A DNA stretch of 9,980 bases from DATAAZ01 sp036259875. Lineage in GTDB: Bacteria > Actinomycetota > Thermoleophilia > Gaiellales > Gaiellaceae. Every line of letters begins with the position of its first letter. Position 1 is the stretch's first letter. Made by a program: the position numbers and the translations under genes. The stretch lies in the NCBI GenBank assembly GCA_036259875.1, contig DATAAZ010000043.1, positions 1 through 9,980 on the forward strand, read 5' to 3'. The notes under the pieces were generated by a model. That model was not told where the DNA came from. It saw only the letters and a program-made list of their open reading frames with translations, and ran no database searches. Of this stretch, positions 5,270 through 9,980 are shown one piece after another.

Positions 5270-6885
5270 GCCCTGAGCTCGTGTCGCCCGCCCCCGGGTT
5301 CGCGCGCGTTCGCAAGCAAGAGCAGTCCGAGGACGGCGACGAGAACGACGCCCCCGACGGCGTAGCGCGTCCACGTCGGCGTCGTCTCGGCGCCGCCCGA
5401 ATAGTCGTCCCAGACGACGCGGAGATGTCCGTCCGGGAGCCCGACGACGGGCGTCTCCTCGTCGCCCACGTTCAGCTCGAGGCGGCCGGGAAGCTCGTCC
5501 TCGCCCGTCATGACGTGGACGGGCACGCCGCTTGCGATCACGTCTCCGCCGACGCGAACCTCACCGACGCCGAAGACGGCGACCTCGGAGCGGACGGCCG
5601 GCAGCTCGTCCGTCCCGATGCCGCTCTCGCCGTGGTGCCAGACGTCCAGACCGACGCCCCACCACGTGCCGTGGCGGCCGAGCGGATCGTCGACGAGTGG
5701 CCGCTCGACCGTAATCGCGTACGTCTCCCCGTCCGGATACGCGACGCGGGCGGAGATCGCGAGCTCGTCATGCGGCTCGAGGGGCGTGACGCGTCCGCCG
5801 CGGTCTTCCGCGACTAGCCGAAGCTCGGCCTCGCCGCGCTCGAAGTCGTCGCTGTACCAGGTACCGCGCTCCACCTGAGCCGCACCGGACGCGCTCAGCT
5901 CGGCATCGTCACCGCCCGGGTCGGTCGCCGGAAGCGCGGCGACGAGGGGAAGTACGAGGACGGCGAGCGCCGCCCCGGCCGGCAACCACGCGATGCGCGG
6001 GCGGCTGCGCGCCGTCAGGAACGGGAGCGCGGCGAGCATGACCGCCACGCTCGCGACCAGATAGATCGGCAGGCTCTCGAGCCACAGCTCGCGGTAGTCG
6101 AGCCACGAGACGTTCGCGGGGGGCGGCTCTTGGCCCAAGATGCGAAGCGGCTCGTCGGGAAGGCCGTTCGGGCCGAGGAAGTGGCCGTACGCCGCCCACA
6201 TGAAAGCGAGCGTCGCGGCGCCCGCGACCGCCGATACCCAGTCGCGCCCCGCGAGCGCCCACCAAAGGAGCAAGAACGGGACCGTCAGAAGAAGCCGAAC
6301 GAGGAACCAGGTGAAGCCGGGGAAGTCGCCGAGGACGGCGGCAGCGACTCCGCCCGCGAGGACGACGATCGCCACGCCGGCGACGAGCGCAACGAGCGCT
6401 TCCCGCCCCGCCGTCGGTTCTGCGAGTACGACCGCGCGGCGGCGCCAGAGCCAGAGCGAGAGCAGGTAGCCGGCGTAGATGACGCCGAAGTGGACCGGGA
6501 GGCCGGTGATCCACGTGTGCTCGAGGTCGAGCCAGTTCGGGTGCGAGGGCAGCCCGATCGGCGAGAAGGTCCAGTAGTAGACGGTCAGGACGACGGTGTG
6601 GACGGCGGTGATCACCGCCCCGCGGCCGATGCCCATTCCGAGCCACGCGGTTCCGAGCCCGAAGACGGTTGCGATCAGGAAGGTCTTCGTGACCCAGTAC
6701 GTCCAGTAGGGGTCGTTCTCCCAAAGCAGCCCGTGGCCGATCGCGGCGTCGGCGAAGATCGCCAGGAGGGCGACCATCGCCGCGAACTTCGCGACGTCGC
6801 GAGTCGAGAGAACGCTCGTCGTCTTCGTCGCGTCGCCCCCGTCCGCGTCCTTTCCCGTTCTTGGTCGTGTCGCTTCGGTAACCAT
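5266..6885 (-). CDS. polytopic membrane protein, about 10 TM, large outer domain
   Basis: No named family is recognised. The 539-aa protein starts with a hydrophilic cytosolic tail (1-33). Predicted membrane segments lie at about 34-52, 62-82, 88-105, 130-147, 164-186, 192-210, 217-235, 271-290 and 298-319, then a soluble beta-rich domain (320-507) and a last helix (508-525) with a short basic tail. The N-terminal half carries several His residues at membrane edges: H51 in 'IGHGLLWENDPYW', H96, H115, H123 in 'LEHTW', H132 in 'PVHFG', and H235 in 'YGHFLGP'. These could bind heme or metal, but that is speculation. The start is firm: AGGAGG at 6891-6896, 5 nt before the ATG. Its stop overlaps the DUF2231 start by ATGA, so the pair probably forms a membrane unit. 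It is fully open despite decayed neighbours. Membrane nature is certain; function unknown. Confidence 0.88.
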   Translation of the reverse strand: MVTEATRPRTGKDADGGDATKTTSVLSTRDVAKFAAMVALLAIFADAAIGHGLLWENDPYWTYWVTKTFLIATVFGLGTAWLGMGIGRGAVITAVHTVVLTVYYWTFSPIGLPSHPNWLDLEHTWITGLPVHFGVIYAGYLLSLWLWRRRAVVLAEPTAGREALVALVAGVAIVVLAGGVAAAVLGDFPGFTWFLVRLLLTVPFLLLWWALAGRDWVSAVAGAATLAFMWAAYGHFLGPNGLPDEPLRILGQEPPPANVSWLDYRELWLESLPIYLVASVAVMLAALPFLTARSRPRIAWLPAGAALAVLVLPLVAALPATDPGGDDAELSASGAAQVERGTWYSDDFERGEAELRLVAEDRGGRVTPLEPHDELAISARVAYPDGETYAITVERPLVDDPLGRHGTWWGVGLDVWHHGESGIGTDELPAVRSEVAVFGVGEVRVGGDVIASGVPVHVMTGEDELPGRLELNVGDEETPVVGLPDGHLRVVWDDYSGGAETTPTWTRYAVGGVVLVAVLGLLLLANAREPGGGRHELRA

Positions 6886-6890
6886 CGTTT

Positions 6891-6896
6891 CCTCCT
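6891..6896 (-). promoter_or_regulatory. strong ribosome binding site of the 539-aa membrane gene
   Basis: A perfect AGGAGG (minus strand) with a 5-nt spacer to ATG at 6885. It decides the start over upstream in-frame possibilities and is the strongest Shine-Dalgarno match in the window. Confidence 0.75.
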
Positions 6897-6930
6897 GACT
6901 GGCCGTTCAGCGCGGTTCGCCCGTTGCGTG

Positions 6931-7453
6931 TCATGGCGTCGCGGCCGTCTTACTTCGATCGATGTTCAGCGGGGCGTACCGATCCCGGGTCGAAGGGAGC
7001 GAGGGCCGCGGAGACCTCGACCGCCCCACCGTCCGCGAGAGGTCGACGGGGACGCGGTAGGCCGCGAGGGCGTCGAGAAGCGTGTGGGGCAACATCCGCA
7101 GCGCGCGCACGAAAAGGCGCGCCGGGTACGCTCGCGACGCTCGCCAGCCGCAAGCGGTCGAGCATCGAAGGCGCGCCGAGGCACTCGGCAACCGCCGGCA
7201 CCGCCGGATGCCAAAAGACGGGAAAGAGCACGCTCCTGAGCGTCAGCCCGCCGTTCCCCTGCACCAGGAGCCATGTCCGCCACGCGCGAACCGGCTCGAC
7301 GTAGTCCGGAGCGAGCATCACTCGCTCGTCACTTTGTGCGGGCTCAGCTGCGTCCTCGAGCGGCGACTCCGGAGACTCCGCCGGTCGCTCGCGCGGGACG
7401 GGGTCGTCCACGGGCTCGACCGTGTACATCCGGCGAGGGTCGTCGATCTCCAT
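6931..7453 (-). pseudogene. decayed actinobacterial hypothetical ('VEPV.AWRTW' type)
   Basis: Two halves of one protein lie in two frames. The first, from ATG 7453, has an acidic Pro-rich N-terminal part (1-48), then 'VEPVRAWRTWLLVQGNGGL', 'LRSVLFPVFWHPAVPAVAEC' and a few more residues. This resembles the start of a hypothetical protein I have seen in Actinobacteria, which continues with a Cys-containing 'CGIYA' part and ends in 'GWRA..AYPARLYV...L..YRVPV'. Here the middle is missing and the end appears in another frame: 'CGWRASRAYPARLF' (near 7150-7110), then 'LLDALAAYRVPVDLSR' (near 7085-7035), stop TGA at 6931. I therefore call one frameshift plus an internal deletion. The start is 3 nt after the stop of the sigma-like gene, so it belonged to the same operon. 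If only the first frame is read, it gives a 167-aa protein with a disordered tail ending at 6950. Family naming is from memory. Confidence 0.55.
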
Positions 7454-7456
7454 CGC

Positions 7457-7822
7457 CTACGGCCTTTCGCCTCTTCCGTCCGGCGAGGCGGCGATTGCCA
7501 TCTCCCGCGCAGCCGCAGCCGCCTCGCGAATCGCGTATTTCGCCGTCCACGTCGTAAAGCGGCTATGCCCTCGAAAGCGGTCGAGGTCGGCAAGGATCGC
7601 CGCCAGCGCGGCCTCCACCACGTCTTGCACCGGCGAGGCACCCTCCCATCTCTGGCCGTCGTCGACGGCGATTCCCCGTCGGCCAAGCTCGAACTTCGCG
7701 GCGACGGCGAGATGCGCTCGCAGCCGCACGAGCGCCTCCGCCCGAGTCGCCGCGTCGCCGCGCAGCGCAAGCGCCCATCCGGCGGAGGGGTCAAGCGGCC
7801 GGACGCCGACTGATTCGTCCAC
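7457..7822 (-). CDS. short sigma-70 region 2 protein, region 4 missing
   Basis: A 121-aa protein resembling the N-terminal half of an ECF-like sigma factor. Residues 28-50 ('AEALVRLRAHLAVAAKFEL' then 'GRRG') match the first helices, 65-82 the 'VQDVVEAALAAILADLD' helix, and 83-92 'FRGHSRFTTW' the conserved region 2.3-2.4 core that opens and reads the -10 element. It stops about 20 residues later, so the linker and the region 4 helix-turn-helix that reads the -35 element are absent. ECF factors are normally about 160-200 aa. No region 4 sequence is seen further down in any frame. The GTG start is preceded by GGAGG with an 8-nt spacer. It overlaps the upstream small gene by 32 nt and lies 3 nt before the next gene. 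It may be a truncated remnant, or a region-2-only regulator that binds RNA polymerase. Confidence 0.65.
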   Translation of the reverse strand: MDESVGVRPLDPSAGWALALRGDAATRAEALVRLRAHLAVAAKFELGRRGIAVDDGQRWEGASPVQDVVEAALAAILADLDRFRGHSRFTTWTAKYAIREAAAAAREMAIAASPDGRGERP

Positions 7823-8033
7823 CGTGGTGTCCTCCAGGTCCGCTCCACGCCGCTAGCGCGACGCCGAGATCGGCGAAGAACGAGCGCGGGTCCTCGCCGA
7901 GCGAATCGACCTCGACCTGCCAGCGACCGCCGGCTCGCACGAGACCTGCCGCGAGGCCGTGACGCGCAAGGCAGCGGACGAGATCGGCGCCGGCGACGCC
8001 GTCGTCAACGGCGATGAAGACGGGGTCCGCCAC
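7791..8033 (-). CDS. 80-aa small alpha/beta protein, hypothetical
   Basis: A compact soluble domain: strand 'PVFIAVDDG' (4-12), helix 'ADLVRCLARHGLA' (16-28), strand 'GLVRAGGRWQVEVDS' (30-44), then 'EDPRSFFADLGVALAAW' (47-63) as a second helix. The order looks like a ferredoxin-like or DUF2007-like putative signalling fold, but I cannot name the family. The last 17 residues are Gly/Arg-rich and overlap the next gene, so the natural end may once have been shorter. GTG at 8033 was chosen because the preceding gene's TAG shares one base with it (TAGTG), a classic stop-restart arrangement, and the conserved part begins right after it. It sits between the PRC-barrel-like and sigma-like genes in the same operon, so a regulatory accessory role is plausible. 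No cysteine motif or membrane segment. Confidence 0.7.
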   Translation of the reverse strand: MADPVFIAVDDGVAGADLVRCLARHGLAAGLVRAGGRWQVEVDSLGEDPRSFFADLGVALAAWSGPGGHHGGRISRRPAA

Positions 8034-8383
8034 TACGCCGCGTCCTTCGAGAGCGAGCCCGGCCGAAGCGAGTTAAGTACCGGCATACGGAGGATGCCGC
8101 CGACGCTCTTGACATCCTCGACGGCGTTCGCGGTGCCGACGCCGTCCGAGTCGCCGACGACCACGCGGTAGGCGGCCGGCAGGATCGCTTCGATCTCGTC
8201 CTCGCGAACCGTCACGTGAAGGCGCACGAACAGCCCGGTCACGACGACGAGCTCGACCCCATCGTCGCCGAGGCGGATGTCCTCGACCGAGCCGCGCTGG
8301 CCGTCCGCAAGCAACACTTGGTAGCCGCGGAGGACGGGCCCCCACTCGTCAACCGCCCTCGCTTCGCCCGCCCGTCCTTCCAT
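8033..8383 (-). CDS. PRC-barrel-like protein
   Basis: A 116-aa soluble protein. Residues 18-55 ('LRGYQVLLADGQRGSVEDIR' onward to 'GVELVVVTGLFV') form the short beta-barrel pattern of PRC-barrel proteins: a strand, a 'D-G-x-x-G-x-V-x-D' turn, then a 'hhVxxGhF' strand. 'VREDEIEAILPAAYRVVVG' (59-77) continues the barrel and links to a C-terminal part with 'VEDVKSVGGILRMPV' (88-102). PRC barrels occur in RimM, photosystem H subunits and many stress-related actinobacterial proteins, often as RNA or protein docking modules. The ATG is supported by GGAAGGAG with a 5-nt spacer. It is the first gene of the minus-strand operon, with a likely promoter at 8426-8453, and is coupled to the next gene by TAGTG. 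Intact. The precise partner is unknown. Confidence 0.75.
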   Translation of the reverse strand: MEGRAGEARAVDEWGPVLRGYQVLLADGQRGSVEDIRLGDDGVELVVVTGLFVRLHVTVREDEIEAILPAAYRVVVGDSDGVGTANAVEDVKSVGGILRMPVLNSLRPGSLSKDAA

Positions 8384-8425
8384 TGCGTCTCCTTCCCTGC
8401 GGCACCCGCCGCACGCCTGACCTCG

Positions 8426-8453
8426 ATTGTAGAGCGTGAGAAATAGCTTTCAG
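8426..8453 (-). promoter_or_regulatory. likely housekeeping promoter of the PRC/sigma operon
   Basis: On the minus strand, CTGAAA (8453-8448) and TACAAT (8431-8426) are separated by 16 nt and lie 43 nt upstream of the ATG at 8383. The -35 matches 4 of 6 and the -10 5 of 6 consensus bases, in a locally AT-richer stretch. It overlaps the start of the divergent KaiC-like remnant. Confidence 0.5.
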
Positions 8454-8774
8454 CGTTTCGGAAGCTACGCTTTACGCGAGTTAGACCCCCCGCATCGCCG
8501 CCCCGACGATGTAGCCAGCACGGGGATTCCGGAGCTCGACGACGCGCTCGGTGGACTCTTCTGGGGCGACAACGTCGTCTTGGAGGTCGCCGATCCGCGG
8601 GTGGCCGAGCCGTTCTACCGCGCGGTCGCGACCGCCGCCGACCGGTACGACAGGCGGGCACACGTTCGTCTCCGCCTAGCGTCCTCCGCCGACGCGGTTT
8701 TCCCCGGCGCGAGTTGCAGCGACGGCACGCGACCCGAAGCGGGCCGCGCTCTCCGCCGCGTGAGACGGGGATGA
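8436..8774 (+). pseudogene. 3'-truncated KaiC/RecA-like protein
   Basis: Residues 27-80 read 'ASTGIPELDDALGGLFWGDN' then 'VVLEVADPRVAEPFYRAVA' and 'YDRRAHVRL'. This is the N-terminal opening of KaiC/RecA-like ATPases of the 'TGIPELDxxLGG' type, where the helix before the P-loop is followed by 'GDNVV.E'. A true Walker A (GxxGxGKT) is not present in the preserved part; in this subfamily the loop looks degenerate. A full protein should continue for 150-200 residues more, but after about 8672 the frame becomes Arg/Ala-rich and simply runs antisense to the HNH gene before stopping at 8774. So the gene is cut off at the junction with the HNH DNA. The GTG start at 8436 lacks a ribosome site and overlaps the divergent promoter, so the true start is uncertain; a later start within the first 25 codons is possible. 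Confidence 0.6.
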
Positions 8775-9000
8775 CGTGGTCTGCGGTGAGCGGGTTGTCG
8801 GGCGAGCCGGGATGGCCGCATACGCTGCACCACGGCTGCGCTCGGATCGCCGCCTTCGCACGGCGCTGGTAGTCGGAGCCGTAGCCGCGTTCGGTCGTCG
8901 TACCGCGCCGACCATCCCGCTTCGCCTGGCACGTCAAGCAGCGGCTGCCGGAGCGCGTCAGGGTCAGCGAGAGGTACCCAAAGAACGCGCGCTGTGGCAT
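8676..9000 (-). pseudogene. HNH endonuclease, copy 1 (3' end disturbed)
   Basis: A phage-type HNH nuclease. From ATG 9000, C21-x2-C24 ('CLTC') is followed by 'GTTTERGYG' (a hallmark of phage HNH proteins encoded near terminase genes), then zinc pair C58-x2-C61 ('CSVC'), 'LTADHVIPVSRGG' with D74-H75 as the HNH core, and C92-x2-C95-N96 ('CRRCNSRRGK'). All catalytic and zinc residues are present. Members usually end just after 'NSRRG', but here the frame runs on for over 150 Arg-rich residues into DNA of the divergent operon (stop at 8239). A TAG at 8676 lies one frame away, just at the junction with the truncated KaiC-like gene. The 3' end is therefore probably frameshifted and the domain itself intact. 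The upstream start (9045) adds 15 residues without a better ribosome site. About 70% like copy 2 at 9489-9782. Confidence 0.65.
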
Positions 9001-9780
9001 CCTCGGCGCGATCGACCGCCCGACGCGGTCACGGGAGGAGGTCATCGCATGGAACGAAGCGCTGAAGGTCAGTCCGAGAGTGAGCGGAACAAGGCCGTCG
9101 TTCGCCGGTTCATCGAAGAGGTTCAGAACAAGAAGAACATGGATCTCTTCGACGAGCTCAACGCTCCAGATTTCGTCAACCTGAGCGCGCCACCTGGCAT
9201 GCCGAGCGATCGCGAAGGCGGCAGGATGTTTCTTGGCGGCTTCCTAAGCGCGTTCCCCGACTCGCAGGTGACGATCGACGACATGATCGCTGAGGGGGAT
9301 CGCGTCGTGACGAAGAAGACCTTTACCGGGACGCAAACGGGCGACTTACCTGGGATCCCGGCGAGCGGAAACAGCGTGTCGATTCAGTACGTGGACATAC
9401 TTCGCCTGCGCGACGGGAAGATCATCGAGCACTGGCTCTGCATGGACCAGTTGAGCTTCCTTCAACAGCTCGGAGCCATCCCCCCCGCCTAGGCCGCACC
9501 CATGGGCGGCGCGCCGCGCCTCGAGTTGCAGCGCCGGCAGAGCACGCGGAGCGGCCCCAGCGGGTTGCCGCCACGCGCGAGCGGAATGAGGTGGTCTGCG
9601 GTGAGGCCGCGCGTGGCGCCGCAGTGAGAGCAGTACGGCTGCGCGGCGATCACCGCCTTCGCTCGCCGCTGGTGCGCTGCCCCGTAGCCTCGTTCGGTCG
9701 TCGTGCCGCGCCGTGCGTCGCGCTTCGCCTGACAGCTGGCGCACCGGCTGCCGGTCCTCGTCAGCGCGCCGGAGGGCTTC
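8704..9780 (-). repeat. two diverged direct copies of an HNH cassette
   Basis: The segments about 8704-8960 and 9524-9780 are homologous in the same orientation. They share runs such as GTGGTCTGCGGTGAG and TTCGGTCGTCGT, and differ by one small indel in the zinc-to-HNH spacer ('GHPGSPDNP' in copy 1 against a shorter spacer in copy 2). The 440-nt SnoaL-like gene lies between them. They are diverged paralogues rather than recent identical repeats. Confidence 0.65.
9049..9492 (+). CDS. SnoaL-like polyketide cyclase / ester cyclase family
   Basis: A 147-aa soluble NTF2-like protein of the SnoaL/ester cyclase branch. After a polar lead (1-12), 'NKAVVRRFIEEVQNKKNMDL' (14-33) is the first helix. 'APDFVNLSAPPGMPSDREG' (39-57) holds the usual 'D/F-V-N' turn, 'FLGGFLSAFPDSQVTIDDMI' (61-80) is the family's 'F..AFPD....ID' signature, and 'EGDRVVTKKTFTGTQTGDL' (82-100) is followed by 'DILRLRDGKIIEHW' (115-128). 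The start is firm: GGGAGGAGG ends 7 nt before the ATG. Its codons are noticeably less GC-rich than the flanks (many AAG, AAC, GAT), suggesting different ancestry. It lies between two HNH copies on the other strand, and its stop TAG shares CTAG with the stop of copy 2. SnoaL-like proteins bind small hydrophobic ligands; the substrate is unknown. Confidence 0.85.
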   Translation: MERSAEGQSESERNKAVVRRFIEEVQNKKNMDLFDELNAPDFVNLSAPPGMPSDREGGRMFLGGFLSAFPDSQVTIDDMIAEGDRVVTKKTFTGTQTGDLPGIPASGNSVSIQYVDILRLRDGKIIEHWLCMDQLSFLQQLGAIPPA

Positions 9781-9782
9781 AG
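9489..9782 (-). CDS. HNH endonuclease, copy 2
   Basis: Same domain as copy 1: C14-x2-C17 ('CASC'), 'GTTTERGYG' (26-34), C51-x2-C54 ('CSHC'), 'LTADHLIPLARGG' with D63-H64 and C82-x2-C85-N86 ('CRRCNSRRG'), then a short tail to TAG at 9489. All zinc and HNH residues are present and the 97-residue length is normal for a free-standing phage HNH protein. No ATG, GTG or TTG is in frame before the first Cys pair. The only possible start is CTG at 9782, which overlaps the stop of the upstream gene as CTGA, so it may be a re-initiation start; otherwise the 5' end is frameshifted, since an ATG at 9789 lies in another frame. Copy 1 is about 70% identical in protein and shares long matching DNA stretches. 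Likely of phage origin, close to packaging genes in known phages. Confidence 0.7.
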   Translation of the reverse strand: MKPSGALTRTGSRCASCQAKRDARRGTTTERGYGAAHQRRAKAVIAAQPYCSHCGATRGLTADHLIPLARGGNPLGPLRVLCRRCNSRRGAPPMGAA

Positions 9783-9980
9783 GTGCCATCAACGTCCCGC
9801 GGTGCGCCACCGACTCCCCAGCCACCGCCGAATTCGAAGCCGACCACGTCTCGGTACTGCTCCCACGTGAGCCCGTCAGCGAGCGGCCGGCCGAGGATGG
9901 CTTCCTGCTCAGTTCGCGACAGCGGCCTCTCAGGGGGCGAAATGGGTGCGAAATGCTCGTCCGCAGGGGGGCGAATGGGG
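9779..9980 (-). CDS. 3' part of unknown gene, cut by window edge
   Basis: One frame is open from the window edge to a TGA at 9779-9781, at least 66 residues, with protein-like composition. It has a Pro-rich stretch, then 'LSRTEQEAILGRPLADGLTW' and 'EQYRDVVGFEFGG', ending in a Gly-rich tail and 'PRDVDGT'. The Glu/Gln-rich helix followed by 'W-E-Q-Y' looks genuine, but I do not recognise the family. Its position directly before an HNH gene of phage type suggests a phage or prophage gene. The stop codon overlaps the presumed CTG start of HNH copy 2 by CTGA. The start lies beyond the window. Confidence 0.5.
   Translation of the reverse strand, partial: PIRPPADEHFAPISPPERPLSRTEQEAILGRPLADGLTWEQYRDVVGFEFGGGWGVGGAPRDVDGT

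Noticed and set aside
6130..7239. 369-aa plus-strand frame
   Set aside because: Composition of Arg/Asp/Pro typical of an antisense shadow of the 539-aa membrane gene.
8239..8675. Read-through extension of HNH copy 1
   Set aside because: Arg/Pro-rich low-complexity translation through the KaiC-like remnant, the promoter region and the PRC-like gene; no domain pattern.
1..9980. tRNA, rRNA, CRISPR array, transposase or insertion-sequence ends
   Set aside because: No tRNA-like loop motif, no regularly spaced repeats, and no transposase motif seen in any frame.

Overview
The window is very GC-rich with strongly GC-biased third codon positions, uses GTG and TTG starts, and carries several gene families that I associate with Actinobacteria, especially soil Thermoleophilia-type lineages. 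These include an F420-type luciferase-like oxidoreductase tail, a short PRC-barrel-like protein, a KaiC-like 'TGIPELDDALGG' protein and a DUF2231 membrane protein. The lineage is an inference from protein style; there is no rRNA or marker gene. No tRNA, rRNA or CRISPR array was seen.

Layout. (1) 1-2410: an NTF2-like gene (+), a 192-aa protein made of two tandem copies of one small domain (-), the C-terminal remnant of a luciferase-like monooxygenase (+), and an intact universal stress protein (+). (2) 2402-3452, minus strand: a 5'-truncated, twice-frameshifted glucose-6-phosphate dehydrogenase remnant, then two very short ORFs (37 and 41 aa) with good ribosome binding sites; the 37-aa one is a single-span membrane protein. 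(3) 3594-4864, plus strand: a single PAS-domain protein 5 nt upstream of a complete metallo-beta-lactamase-fold hydrolase, probably one signalling or second-messenger unit. (4) 4865-8383, minus strand, one tightly packed transcription unit read from 8383 downwards: PRC-barrel-like protein, small alpha/beta protein, a sigma-70 region-2-only protein, a decayed actinobacterial hypothetical, a 539-aa polytopic membrane protein, and a frameshifted DUF2231 membrane protein coupled to it by an ATGA overlap. (5) 8436-9980: the N-terminus of a KaiC-like gene (+) cut off at about 8672 where phage-type DNA begins: two paralogous HNH endonuclease genes (-) flanking a SnoaL-like gene (+), and the 3' end of an unknown gene that runs off the window.

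The most striking general feature is that about a third of the recognisable genes are broken (luciferase-like, G6PD, DUF2231, 'WRTW' hypothetical, KaiC-like, one HNH) while others of similar or greater length (539 aa, 286 aa) are perfectly open. This is either real gene decay around a mobile region or local indel errors in the assembly; read mapping would decide.

Candidate under-described systems are the sigma-2/PRC/membrane-protein operon, the duplicated small domain, the PAS-MBL pair and the tandem HNH cassette. None can be given a proven function from sequence alone.
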